Of a DNA stretch of 64,000 nt, positions 10,759 to 21,060 are shown piece after piece. The translations under genes were made by a program, and so were the position numbers. Origin of the DNA: Mesostigma viride (lineage: Eukaryota > Streptophyta > Mesostigmatophyceae > Mesostigmatales > Mesostigmataceae). A model generated the notes under the pieces. That model was given only the letters and a program-made list of their open reading frames with translations. It was not told where the DNA came from and made no database searches. Positions within the stretch are counted from its first letter, which is position 1, and every line of letters begins with the position of its first letter. Location of the stretch: NCBI GenBank assembly GCA_009746045.1, contig RPFO01000392.1, positions 2,401,745 to 2,465,744 on the forward strand, read 5' to 3'.

Positions 10759-11808
10759 TCCCCTACTAGTAACTACGATTTACGAAGCCCGAAAACTTTG
10801 GCCGAGGCCGTAGGCCGAAAGTGGGGCCGTCCCCCGCGCCCCCTAGCGCGGGAGCGGACGACGTCCAGGACCGTAGCGAGATGGCCAATCGCCGTAGTAC
10901 AAAGAAATCCCCAAACCTTGGAGATCGACTGTCAGGAGTTCTGAACGGGTGCTGAAACGCTGAACACGTTCAGGGTTTCGCGGGCAGGTGGGGCGTCTCG
11001 CCAATCCGCGCGGCCTCAGGACGGTACGGCGCGTTGACTATTTTAACCGTCAAACGTTTGGGTCGAGAATGGATCTCTCCTCAAACTTTCCACAGTACAG
11101 GACGTGGGGATGTGAAATTTGATAAGCAAGCGGGACGAAATGACAGTTCTGAAGGAAAGCGTTTAAAGCCGTGCTGAACGGAAACGTTCGCACCTGAACA
11201 GGGGAAATAGAATCAAACGAGACGGATATTTCAGTTATAGGAACGAAAACGTTCAGAGCGTTGCGGAAAGGAAACGTTCAGAGGAATGCGATTTTCTGAA
11301 CGGATGGATCAAATTTGCAGGACGGTTGGAAGGTTCAGAGCCGAACTGGCGTTCAGTCAGGGTGGGGCGGAAATAGTTCAGGATAAAATTTGTCAGAATT
11401 TGACTGGCGATACGAACGTAACGAAATTTCCAAGTATCCGACGCCGAAATATCATTGTTGTATCGAATGGTATGCTGAAATTCATTGTGGTTCAGTCCGA
11501 GCTGACAAATTTGTCAGAAATTTCATTTTCGATACGAACGTGACGAAATTTCCAACTATCTCACGCTCGGAGAGCTTCCACGGTGTTCACGGGGAAGGGT
11601 CCGTTGCGCGTGGCGCACGGCGGCGGTTCGTCCCGGTCGGAATCGTCCGCTCGCGCGTCCTCCGTGGAAGGGTCTTGGCGCGTCGCGCGGGCCGGTGCGG
11701 TTGGCGCCCAGAAGGTCGACTATCGGCCTCTGGGCCGCTAGCGGCGAGTCACGTCCTCTCAAGTCGGGGAGGGGGGGCGATAGCCCCCCCTCCCCCACTT
11801 TTTTCTTG
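10759..11808 (+). mobile_element. Helitron-like 1.1-kb tandem unit 3 (1050 bp)
   Basis: Same 5' start (TCCCCTACTAGTAACTACG) and same 3' hairpin (11766-11795) and CTTG end as unit 2. The right flank (TTGGTAGG) is unrelated to a unit start, so 11808 marks the array end. The interior has two copies of the ~123-bp repeat (about 11380-11570). Twelve GTTCAG or CTGAAC sites lie between 10940 and 11480. Confidence 0.6.
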
Positions 11809-13067
11809 TTGGTAGGTTTACTAAATAATTATGAGGCTGGGCGCCGGCCAGCTGCAAACGATAAATAAAACAAAAGAATTTTAATTAACTAATTCCCGAG
11901 TGTACTGACCTGTAGTTTTTGAAGAAACAAATAAAGAAAGTGTAAATAAATTGTTTGACTGCCAAGAGCGCTTCTTTTGCGGTAAAAAACAAAGAAATAT
12001 TAAATCTCTGCCTGAAAAATGTGCTTTTACTAGCCGTAAGAGCAGTGCATCCGGCTGGGTTATACAAAACCAACAAAGAATTATTAAATTTCGCAGCCGG
12101 TTTAACGGTTGTTCGGTAACCAAACAAACAAACTAATAGTTAAATAATTGGGCGGACACAGTAGCACTTTCAACCAATAAAACGCTAATGTCTAATTCCG
12201 AAGGGCCTTTTGGCTGAACTGAATTAAAACTACCAATGCGGGGGTGTATGCATCCAAGAACCGCCCATAGTTTTTTTTTTTTTCGGGGAAATGGGTATAT
12301 TTTATTAGCCAATTATGGACCAAAGAGGTGAGAGGGGAAAAGAGCACAGGTCGGACAAATACAAATAAAATATGATTCAAATACTTTTGGCTGCTTACCG
12401 GTCGCCGTTGGATTAATCTAAATATTTTGGTCAAGGCCGGTTTCACCGTTGGATTAATTTAGATTTTTTGGTCAAGGCCGGTTTCGCCGTTGGATTAATC
12501 TAAATATTTTGGTGAAAACTTTTTCGCCGTTGGATTAATCTAAATATTTTGGTCAAAGCCGGTTTCGTCGTTGGATTAATCTAAATATTTTGGTGAAAAC
12601 GTTTTCGCCGTTGGATTAATCCAAATATTTTTTGCCGAAATTTATAAATCAAATGCGCAAATGCGGCCAAATATCATTTATATTTGTCCGACATGTTCAA
12701 CTTCAGATGTTAAAGTTAAAGGCCCTGGCGGCACGAGTATTTAAATATTCATTTAGATTAATTTAAATATTAAAAGCCGGTTTCACCGTTGGATTAATTT
12801 AGATATTTTGGTCAAAGCCGGTTTCACCGTTGGATTAATTTAGATTTTTTGGTCAAGGCCGATTTCGCCGTTGGATTAATCTAAATATTTTGGTGAAAAC
12901 TTTTTCGCCGTTGGATTAGTCTAAATATTTTGGTCAAAGCCGGTTTCACCGTTGGATTAATCTAAATATTTGTTGCCGAACGGGGTTCACCGTTGGATTA
13001 ATTTAGTGGACTAAATATGCAACATTTATAAATCAAATGCGCAAATACGGCCAAATATCATTTATCA
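11809..13067. repeat. AT-rich intergenic region with 41-bp minisatellites
   Basis: Two blocks (about 12405-12640 and 12775-13010) of a ~41-bp repeat containing CCGTTGGATTAATCTAAATA followed by TTTTGGTCAA and GCCGGTTTC. Each block ends in the same AT-rich segment (TTTATAAATCAAATGCGCAAA near 12640 and 13025), so the block plus its tail is itself duplicated. No coding potential is seen in 11809-12400. Confidence 0.8.
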
Positions 13068-13318
13068 GGCGGAGCCAATTTTCGGAAGAACCGTCAGGTT
13101 CGCCAGAATTGGCGAAGCTTATAAGGCCGTACACGTGAGAAAACATAGGAATAGGGGATGAAAATCCGTCAATCCATCCATACATACATCCATCCATACA
13201 TACATCCACCGAATTTGTCCCGAATTTGCAAGCATAAGGGTGAGGTTCTTCCGAAAATTGGCTCCGCCGTAGAGTTTCAACGGGCAAGTTGCAAACACGC
13301 ACGTTACTTGATATTTGT
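13068..13318 (-). repeat. Dispersed element with ~25-bp inverted arms (MITE-like), minus-oriented copy
   Basis: Left arm GGCGGAGCCAATTTTCGG(AAGAACC) near 13070 is mirrored by GGTTCTTCCGAAAATTGG(CTCCGCC) near 13245-13269. A further ~45 bp (GTAGAGTTTCAACGGGCAAG onward) is shared with the copy at 37853-38114, so the repeat extends beyond the inverted arm. The centre has ATCC/ATAC simple repeats. No ORF is apparent, and no obvious short target duplication is visible. Confidence 0.75.
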
Positions 13319-14088
13319 CCGACCTGTGGAAAAGAGTATCACCGCCCATAGTTGTCTCACTTAATAGAATTGGGTCGGTCATTGCCTCATTGGTCGATAC
13401 TAGGTCACAGTATGCACGCCACCTGACACTGGCAAGGTTCCACCCTGGCCGTCGGTTTCGCCGTCGGATTCCCCCCCTGAGTTTCCGACGTCGGTTTCCC
13501 CCTCTTGAGTTTCCGACGTTTCAGACGTCTGACCCAACCCGGGCCACAAGTTTCTCTTGAATGGATTTGTACCAGCCAGCGGGGGTTCAAGATCTAGTTC
13601 AATTAACGTCATTCTCTCTGGCAGTTAGATCTGGAATTACTTAAACTGAATTCAAGTGTAGAAGAATCTGATTAGCGAATTTTCACTGACATCGCTAGCT
13701 CGCCTCGGGCAATCCTGCCGCGCCCGTCTCTGGGGCCTGGGCGCGCTTCGAATCTTGCTGCTTCTATGATATTCTATGATATTTGGGGCAATTGCCAATT
13801 TGAAGTCCTGCTCAGTCAGCAACCTGGTCAGCAAAACCACGTGACGCCTGGAAAGTGGACACGCGCGCAGGCTTGTTGCGCACCTGGCGGCCAGCTGACG
13901 GTGGTACTTTCCGGCAGTTCGGAAAACGAGCTGCTGGCGTGGACATTTCAGAATTGGCCACGAGGACCAGGTTTGCAGTTTGGTCCAGCCAGTTGCGCTC
14001 ACTAGGCCACGTTTCCGCAAGCCAGCGGTACGTGGCACCTTATAACGTGGCGCCTTATAGCATGCTGGCACCTGGTAGCCAACCAGCT
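13319..14088. other. Intergenic region upstream of the RRM gene
   Basis: No coding feature is supported. It contains a G-box-like CCACGTGACG at about 13838 and paired motifs GTGGCACCTTATAACGTGG / GCGCCTTATAG at 14030-14060, just upstream of the TATA box. These could be promoter elements. Confidence 0.4.
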
Positions 14089-14096
14089 ATAAAAAC
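14089..14096 (+). promoter_or_regulatory. TATA box of the RRM gene
   Basis: CTATAAAAACCC lies about 150 bp upstream of the ATG at 14244. Transcription would then start near 14120, giving a ~120-base leader. The start context is GAAGCCATGGCT, which is favourable for initiation. Confidence 0.65.
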
Positions 14097-14243
14097 CCAA
14101 AGTCCTCTTCCCCGTAGGCATCGGCGGCAAGGTTGTGTCAACTTGAGTTAGCCATTCAACCGATTTTCACTACCCCAGCCGGGCGAGCCCAAGCTCAGCG
14201 CAGTGATATCAAGATTTTAATCATACACAGTACCTGAGAAGCC

Positions 14244-15095
14244 ATGGCTCCTTCATTCAAGCTCCTGTTGAAGTCGTCGGTACTGGGCAGCAACATTGCC
14301 GAGCCAGTGAAGCTAGGGCAAGGAAAGGGGGCCAGCAAGGCTAAAGGAACCAATGTCCTTGGGGCTAGCTTTTCGCAGCCGAATGCGGCGTCCTCCGCAC
14401 GCTCTCAGAGGACGTCTTTCGAAGTAGTAAACAACGTGGTGAAGTTTGCTGCTCGCGGGACTGCGGCGGTGTCCGCACTATCTGGGCGTGACGACAGTCG
14501 CTGTCGTGTTGCTCCCCGTCCTTCTCTTGATGGCTATGCTACCTCTCAATCCAACGTTGAGGTGCCCCTTGACAACCGAACCGTTGTCGTGAAGAATGTT
14601 CATTACGACATTTCGGAGCATGAGATGATGGAGCATCTGAAGTCACTTGGCGCTTTCCCGATTGCGATCGTCTATGCTTTCAACACCGCTGGAGCTTTCC
14701 GCGGGACCGCCTTCGTGAAGTTTTCCACCCTCCAGGAAGCCAAATTCGCCATGGCCGCTGCGGATGGTGTGGAGGTCAACGGCAGAAAGTGGCATGCCGA
14801 GATGTACAGTAAGGACTATGTCCCCAGTGTCCCCAGCAAGGCGACCCCTGCCTCGCTGGACGTGCGCGGCAGCTTGTGCTCTGCGCTGGAGCTCGCTGAC
14901 GCGGTTCTCGCCAGTGTCAAGGCCAAAGCATCCTTCCCATCCACACCAAGTGGTGGGGAGCGCCCACGGCGCTTCGCGGCCAGCCCAGCCAGCACCGCGG
15001 GCAAGACTTCTCCCTATGTGCCTGCGCGCCAGCCCAAGGGCCCTGATGGCACCAGGGGCTTCAGCATTGTCAGGACCCTACAAATGGCATTCTAA
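14244..15095 (+). CDS. RNA-binding protein with one RRM and a C-terminal SUZ-C motif, intronless
   Basis: The ORF of 283 residues has no intron. Residues 1-105 are Ser/Ala-rich and probably disordered. Residues ~112-190 form an RNA recognition motif: RNP2-like VVVKNV near the start, and RNP1-like FRGTAFVKF. A basic Ser/Pro/Ala linker follows. Near the C terminus RQPKGPDGTRGF matches the SUZ-C motif (Gly-Pro-Asp-Gly-x-x-Gly-Phe), which is found in RNA-binding proteins and linked to RNA interaction. The likely role is cytoplasmic mRNA binding or regulation; the specific orthologue is not recognised. It is flanked upstream by a TATA box and downstream by AATAAA 22 bases after the stop. Its GC-rich codons contrast with the AT-rich flanks. 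Confidence 0.85.
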   Translation: MAPSFKLLLKSSVLGSNIAEPVKLGQGKGASKAKGTNVLGASFSQPNAASSARSQRTSFEVVNNVVKFAARGTAAVSALSGRDDSRCRVAPRPSLDGYATSQSNVEVPLDNRTVVVKNVHYDISEHEMMEHLKSLGAFPIAIVYAFNTAGAFRGTAFVKFSTLQEAKFAMAAADGVEVNGRKWHAEMYSKDYVPSVPSKATPASLDVRGSLCSALELADAVLASVKAKASFPSTPSGGERPRRFAASPASTAGKTSPYVPARQPKGPDGTRGFSIVRTLQMAF

Positions 15096-15116
15096 GGAGC
15101 AGCCAGTGTTTGTCTG

Positions 15117-15122
15117 AATAAA
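15117..15122 (+). terminator. Polyadenylation signal AATAAA
   Basis: AATAAA occurs 22 bases after the stop codon of the RRM gene. A second candidate, TGTAA (used by many green algae), lies at about 15184. Which one is used cannot be told from sequence. Confidence 0.5.
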
Positions 15123-16364
15123 GGGGGAGTGGGAGGTTTTTTCGAGCAAAACCTTGAAGACTAAAACAGAAATACTGTGGACTTGTAAATATGCGCATGT
15201 GACCGTGGACATCATCGGTCTCATTTTTCAGCCAGCTTGGTCCCTGGCTAGATGGATTTGGTGTGCTTTATTTTTTTAATGATGCCACGCTCTTCAGAAA
15301 AGACAAAAGCCTGCTTAGTCTTTTGTGGGAACAGGCTCTAGTTGCATCCAAACTTGAAATGCAAACCCTAAGAGGTTTCCCTTGTACATATTAATGCCAT
15401 TCTATTTATTTAACAAATAATTTCTTTACAATTCGCACTGTGTATGCATGTGTCCAACAACAATGTAGCCACGTAAAGCTTGGCTTTTACCCATAGAACA
15501 GAGAACATGGACCTACAACATGATAATGGCTGTGTTCGTTGCTTTTGTCACTCAACAGGCCTGGATGACAATGTGTGTAGTACTGTGAGAGGGAAGCACG
15601 TACGAAGTTGTCCAGGCATAGTTATCTCACTTGACATGAGAAGTGATCTTTAGTGCACAGAAGTGAAAGAAACTGTAATTTTACCTGCATTAGGCCCAAT
15701 CTACCACCCATCCATCCATTGGGGTAAACACTCTGTGGCTCCCCAATGGGTCGAATTAATCAAGTTAATTAATGGCCCTATCTAGCTGCTACACTAGATG
15801 GGGATACAGTATAGAGCTGGTTATCTGCTTGACACAATCCTCATCCAAGCTGTCTCCTACAGCGGGGTGCAAACAAGGCGGTAATGCTAGCGCGAGTTGG
15901 CGGACCGGTGGGGGTGTCCCCTTGTGTCAACCACGTACATGAAACTGTGGAAGCCCCCACCCGGTGGCTGAGTCCCCTGGGATAGATCATTCAACCTTGT
16001 ATTAGTTGCTATAGGATATCAAGGAGACAACCAGCGCAGGTCAGAAATCGGGAGAATCTGGACCATGGTAGCTCGACCTGCCGTTATCTTGTCCGGCCGC
16101 GTTTTCGAATGGTTCAGGATGATGAATATGAATGGAGACGGAAATGTGTAGCCTTGTGCATTGAAATTATGGCTGGCTTACGTGTAGAGCAACTAGATGA
16201 CCTAGACGGTGGGGCCGGAAACAGCTTGCTTGATCAGGGCGTACGTGTGTTTCGAGCCTAACTGGCCGGGAGTGTCTAGTGGTGAGCACCATTGTTGCAA
16301 TCGCTCTCCCACCATTAATTTACAAGGAAATACCCACAAGTGGAAAACCACTCAAAAGGTCTAG
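15123..16364. other. Intergenic region, no supported gene
   Basis: No ORF with recognisable features. It contains a LINE-type 3' tail at 15711-15775 (listed separately). Confidence 0.5.
15711..15775 (+). repeat. LINE-type 3' end: hairpin plus TTAAT-rich tail
   Basis: CCATCCATCC, GGGGTAAACACTC and GGCTCCCCAATGGG lead into an AATTAATCAAGTTAATTAA tail. It is collinear with 18372-18446 (minus) and 20725-20790 (plus). Confidence 0.6.
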
Positions 16365-17345
16365 CTAGTCAGTCATTACGTTAGCCATGCCATGATTCCA
16401 AACGTCCAAGAACTGCACACGGTACAAAGGCGAAAATCCGGAGGACAGCACTTTCAAATGTGCGGCGGGAACCAAAAGCCCGCGTATGCCAGAAAACATC
16501 GTGTTGCTGCAGCGACGCGACGATGTGGACAACGAATCCAGTGCCAAGCTCGGAATGGCGCCGCAAAAGAGATCTGGCATCACAGGGTTCAGATGTGCGG
16601 AGATACGCGATCCAGCCGGTCCACGAGCTGTTTGCATGTAGAGCTTGTGCCAAGGGGCAGCACCGAACAGATGTGGGTGACGTTGCAAAAAACACCGGAC
16701 TTGACGGAGCATAATGTCTTGGTCATAGTCTTTGACCAACAAACGATGCAAGAGTTCAACAAGAGTCGTGATGAAATCGACACGATAAGAACAAAGACGT
16801 ACGGAAAAACGATGCATGCTGACTAAGAACAACACCATATTTTGCTGTGTGGGAAAGGAGACTGTGAATATCGGGGTAGCGAATAAACGGAATTCGCTGA
16901 TATTTAGGATCCTTGTGCTTATCATAGACCGCCGTACGCCAGCCCTTCTTGTTATGGGTAATGTTAAGATCGAGGTAATTGCAACTAGTATCCTCCAACG
17001 TGAGCGCCTTTAACGTGAGGGACGCTTGCGGGTAGATGCCAGGCAGACCAGTTGTGATATACAAATGGGTTGCGATGTCAGGGTTGTCGAAAGCAACGAC
17101 ATCATCAATGTATCGACATGTGTGGATAAAACGCCTGATGAGAACATCATCATTTGAGGCAATGAGATTCTCCATGCATGCAAGCTCATAAGTGTATAGA
17201 TAGAGGTTTGCAAGGAGCCCGGCACAGTTAGTGCCCATGGGGATGCCGATAGCTTGTTGGTATACATTGCCCGCAAAACAAATGAAGGTGTTATCAACAA
17301 GATAGGAGATCCAATGAACAAGGTCAGCCTTCGTGATAGGATATA
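16365..17345 (-). pseudogene. Penelope-like or related reverse transcriptase remnant (YIDD)
   Basis: Reading leftward from 17340 on the minus strand, the frame encodes PITKADLVHWISYLVDNTF, then the RT motif QAIGIPMGTNCAGLLANLYL, the catalytic RYIDD box, and LTLEDTSCNYLDLNIT. The frame then shifts near 16850, and the downstream frame continues with a typical C-terminal tract (YDQDIMLRQVRCFLQRHPHLFG). The family belongs to RTs with GIPMGTNCA and YIDD; I judge it Penelope-like or a close relative. Its N-terminal part is missing because a LINE inserted at 17357. It is inactive as read: truncated and frameshifted. Confidence 0.65.
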
Positions 17346-17356
17346 GCTTATATGAT

Positions 17357-18356
17357 TAAAATTAAATTAAAAATTAAATTATAACATGCCTCCGTTGGGA
17401 GATCATGTAGCACATATTCCTTGATGGGTGGTGGAGTGGAGAGAGCCGCGTGATCGGACTAACCTAACGCTAATCTAGCTAGTCTAGAAAAATCCTAACT
17501 ACCCTACTCATCAAAACGCCTCCTCCTAGCTCTTGGGGGGAGGTGGCTTGCCTACAGGGTCGGGCGTGTGAGCCTTGACAATCTTCTGCCACCGCGTCTT
17601 GTTCTGCATGGCAGTCCAAAGAAGGGAGAGAGAGTGGATGCGGTATTGAAACTGGGCTGGGACCAGTAGGTCATCCAGCAACATCTGGATGTAGTTCGTG
17701 GCATGCATGTTTCCCTACCCTTTTGGGAATGCCCCCCGTGGGGCCAGGCCAGGTCAGAATGTGCCGCCCTGGCTGGCCAAGCCGCTGGGGGCCTGCCAGA
17801 CCAAGGGCGGTGTCGACCTGGCTGGTGCGAGCAAGGTGTCCTACAAATGCTATCCTATACGTTGTCTAATCTCGTCCGAAATACGAGACATGCCCTGATA
17901 CAAAGACTCTGATGACGGGCGCTTGGAAAACCCTACGTTCAGGACCTGTCGGAGCATCCTGTAAACTGTGCCGTCTAGCCTAGCTGCCAGTGTGGGGGTG
18001 AGTGTCCAGGCCTCGGCGCCATACGTGAGCACCGTGAGGACGAGGACCTTGAAGAGCATGCTCTTGAGGTGCTCAGCCCAGGCCCTTGGAGCGCCAGTAG
18101 GTGTTGAGCGAACGGAGCCTAGCCCAGGCCAGGCCAATGCGGGTGTCCACATCGTCGGCGGTGTCAGGGAGCCAGCTCCCCGTAACAGTTTGCTTCAGCG
18201 ATCGCGGAACGGGACCGTCGTCCCGTCGAGCAGGCGCGGCAGCGGCGGTGTACTGGAGGCCCCAATCACCATCGCCTCAGTTTTGACACTAATCTCCAAC
18301 CCCACCGCCCTCGCCTCCAGGCCCAGACAGTCCAGCCAGGTGTGAATGTGCTCGGG
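17357..18356 (-). mobile_element. 5'-truncated LINE copy 1 with 11-bp target-site duplication
   Basis: GCTTATATGAT occurs at 17346-17356 and 18357-18367, bracketing 1000 bp. On the minus strand the insert ends in a 3' hairpin (ACATGATCTCC-CAAC-GGAGGCATGT) and an AATTTAATTT tail at 17357-17395. It encodes the C-terminal LINE region with frame disruptions (LKSMLFKVLVLTVLTYGAEAW; LDGTVYRMLRQVLNVGF; HTPDPVGKPPPPK). It is a diverged relative of the copy at 21544-23214. It interrupts the YIDD RT remnant. Confidence 0.88.
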
Positions 18357-18371
18357 GCTTATATGATATAG

Positions 18372-18446
18372 CTTTTTAATTAGACTTTAATTAATTAGAC
18401 TCGTGCTCCCGTTGGGGAGTCACGGAGCATTAACCCCGATGGATGG
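18372..18446 (-). repeat. LINE-type 3' end on the minus strand
   Basis: The minus strand reads GGGGTTAATGCTCCGTGACT, CCCCAACGGGAGCACGAG, then TCTAATTAATTAAAGTCTAA. CTCCC/GGGAG can pair around CAAC-like loops. It directly abuts the target duplication of LINE copy 1, so insertions are nested here. Confidence 0.6.
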
Positions 18447-18713
18447 ATGGATGGATGGGGACACACAATCCTACCGGTCTAATCTATCTACAACATCAAT
18501 AGCTTACATGCCACGAGATAGCCATGCATGCCACCACGAGATAGCCATGGCTGACGGCGGCTCCCATAATTCCACGGTTGGGCGCCAAATTTTGCCGCGA
18601 CTATCACAATCGATTCGTCTTTCTACACACGCTGATATAACGTGTGCACACGCTGATATAACGGAACATCCGAAGCTATTGCGCAGTATTAAATTGTGGC
18701 AATCATCTCAGGG

Positions 18714-19600
18714 ATGACACCCATGTTGCGGCCAAGGGCGGCACCCTGGCTGCTGAGCTTCCCCTCCTCTGCTCCACCACCACCGCCACCTCCAAGCTCC
18801 TCGCCTCCACCGCCACCCGGCACCACCGACGCCCTCACTGCCCAGCTCCTCGCCATCGACAAGCGCCTCCAGGACAACGCCATCGCCGGCCATCGAATGC
18901 ATGCCTGCAAAACAATGCAGGCATCACTGCCCAGGCGGTAAAGGACATCGCCGCCCGGCCAGCCCCTGCTGGCCCTGCCGGCGATGCACCTCCCATCCAG
19001 ACCTGGGCAGCCATGCTGATGAACCACACCACCACCACCACCTCCGCCATCGCCGCCCAGCTTAAGCAGCAGATGCTCGACCTCCGCGAGGAGGCGCCGC
19101 GAGCTCGACAAGCGCGGCCTTAACGTCATCGCCAAGCACTTCGACCATGCAGCTGCAGGACGAGACCTCCGAGACCCTTGCCACGGCGTTTGAGAACAAA
19201 ATCCTTGTCCCCATGGCTCTCACTGGTAAGGGCAAGCCGCGGGGGGCACCTCCCTTTGTTTGACTCGCCTTACCCGCTCGCGGGATAGCTGGCTGGCCCC
19301 TCCCCATTGCTCCTCACCTTTGACACTGTCACCGCTCAGCGGATAAGATGGAGTTCCTCAAGCGTTGCAAGCGGCTTGGGGGGACCTACACGCTGGACGA
19401 CGACTTGACCTTGACGCAGCAACAACGGCGACGGGAGCCATGGCCGACGTACCTACCTCCAGCTCCGGCAGACCGCAGGGGATCGAGAAGCCGGTCTACT
19501 GTCGAGAGGGGGGCGGACATCTACGTCGCCCACAAGCCCTGCATGGCCACTGCCGCCTCATCCACCCCAGCCACTCCAGCCTAGGGACTATATAGCAACT
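18714..19600 (+). pseudogene. LINE ORF1 (gag-like) pseudogene, copy 1
   Basis: Broken frames encode a Pro-rich start (SSAPPPPPPP), then TDALTAQLLAIDKRLQDNAIAG, AQAVKDIAARPAP, IAAQLKQQMLDLREE and, after frameshifts, the conserved-looking FLKRCKRLGGTYTLDDDLTLT QQQ block (19346-19470). A coiled-coil-like segment followed by a DDLTxTQ block is typical of algal LINE ORF1 proteins. Several frameshifts and stops make it non-functional. Confidence 0.6.
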
Positions 19601-19699
19601 TAGTGTAGACTAGAAAAGCTTAGCGACGTGGCCATGTATGCCTACGTGATGGGCCCACACCCGCCCATGCAATAGCTGTAGAGATATTGAGTCATGCTT

Positions 19700-20345
19700 T
19701 GCCCATGCAGAGAGTTACCGATATCTCTGCTGAGATGCCAACCTCAGCTCACGGCGCTGCAGACCGCGGCGCAGGCATCTGAGGCGCGCATGCTGCACGT
19801 TTGTCTCTCGCCTAAACTGAAATCAGGTGGAGGGCAAGTGCGGCCAGCTAGAATCCATCACCGCCAAAACCGACGCCCTGGCCGCGCAGGTCCCAGCGAA
19901 TAGCGATTGCAGCGCAGACGGCCACCATCGCAGCCCAGCCCACCCAGCCGCCGGGCAGATGATAGTCTCTCGCCACCCTTGCCGACGTACGAGCTCAAGG
20001 ACCAGCTTCTTCCCCTAATGCATGGGCCTGGTAGGTGAGGTAGAACTGCGTTGGTGCCACCGCCTTCCCCACTCACAGGACAAGGCGGCCCCCCCACCAG
20101 TCCTGCTCACCTTCCCCTCCCCTGAGGACAAGCAGCGGTTCCTTTCTCGATCATCGCAAGAGGTTGCACGACCTCACCTGGACGGTGGACGACGACCTGA
20201 CCCCCACTCAGCAGCAGCAGCAGCGACGCGACCTGTGGCCCAAATACCTCCGCCACAAGCAGGACCCTCAGAAGCCCAATTAAGGTGTACTGGAGGGGCG
20301 GGGACCTGATGATCAACCACAAGATGTGGACGCCCCCTGCGGGCT
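19700..20345 (+). pseudogene. LINE ORF1 (gag-like) pseudogene, copy 2
   Basis: Contains LLTFPSPEDKQRFLS and, in another frame, LHDLTWTVDDDLTPTQQQQQ followed by RRDLWPKYLRHKQDPQKPN, collinear with the DDDLTLTQQQ block of the preceding pseudogene. Frameshifts separate the pieces. It is a diverged tandem relative of 18714-19600. Confidence 0.55.
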
Positions 20346-20724
20346 AGAATAGCCCTAGCTTGTAATCATTGGTAGCCACTGCCGCCATGGCAGCCATGCC
20401 TAGAATGTTTGCCTAGCCGAGCCACCATCCATACCTAGTCACGTGCACCGCTAACGCGTGCACGGTACACCGGCAACCAGCCCTAGCCCTAGCTTAGCCC
20501 TTTACAGCCATGCATGCTACGTCCTGGCTATGATCAGCTAACTTGCCCACGCTCCTTGTTATGATATGCTCACACAGGTCTTATTGTACCCACAGAACTT
20601 GCCGCATTGTCTATCGTGTCCGATTGCATGCTGCTGTGGCATGCCTCTGCATGGCATGAAGGAGAAAGGGGGTCTCTGCCCTTTCTTCCTGTTGCGAGCG
20701 CACACACAGGGATTAAAAGCACTC

Positions 20725-20790
20725 CGGTGCTCCGCGACTCCCCAACGGGAGCACGAGTTTAATTAATTTACTAATTAAATAATTAACATT
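20725..20790 (+). repeat. LINE-type 3' end, plus strand
   Basis: GTGCTCCGCGACTCCCCAAC, GGGAGCACGAGTTTAATTAA and an ATTAAATAATTAAC tail. The same module as 18372-18446, in opposite orientation. Confidence 0.65.
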
Positions 20791-20791
20791 T

Positions 20792-21060
20792 CAGGCCGCT
20801 TCAAGCTGCTCGGCAGTTGGCTTCCCGACTGCGAGGACGACCTGATGACACGGATCGGCATGGCGTGGGCGCACCTCCATGACCACCGCCGCTGGTGGAG
20901 CAACCCCGCCCTACCCCGGATCGTCAAGCGTGACCTCTTCAAGGTCGTCATTCTGACGATCCTGACCTACGGCGCCGAGACCTGGACACTGACGCAGGAG
21001 CTGGAACAATGACTCGACGTCACCGTCACCACTTGAGATGCTGCGCAAGGCCCCTTTGGT
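20792..21060 (+). pseudogene. LINE RT C-terminal remnant
   Basis: Translates as RFKLLGSWLPDCEDDLMTRI then DLFKVVILTILTYGAETWTL before an in-frame stop at about 21012. It is collinear with RFKLLGSWLPDTADDVDTRI ... LFKVLVLTVLTYGAEAWTL in the LINE at 21544-23214 but clearly diverged, hence from an older, related family. Confidence 0.7.
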
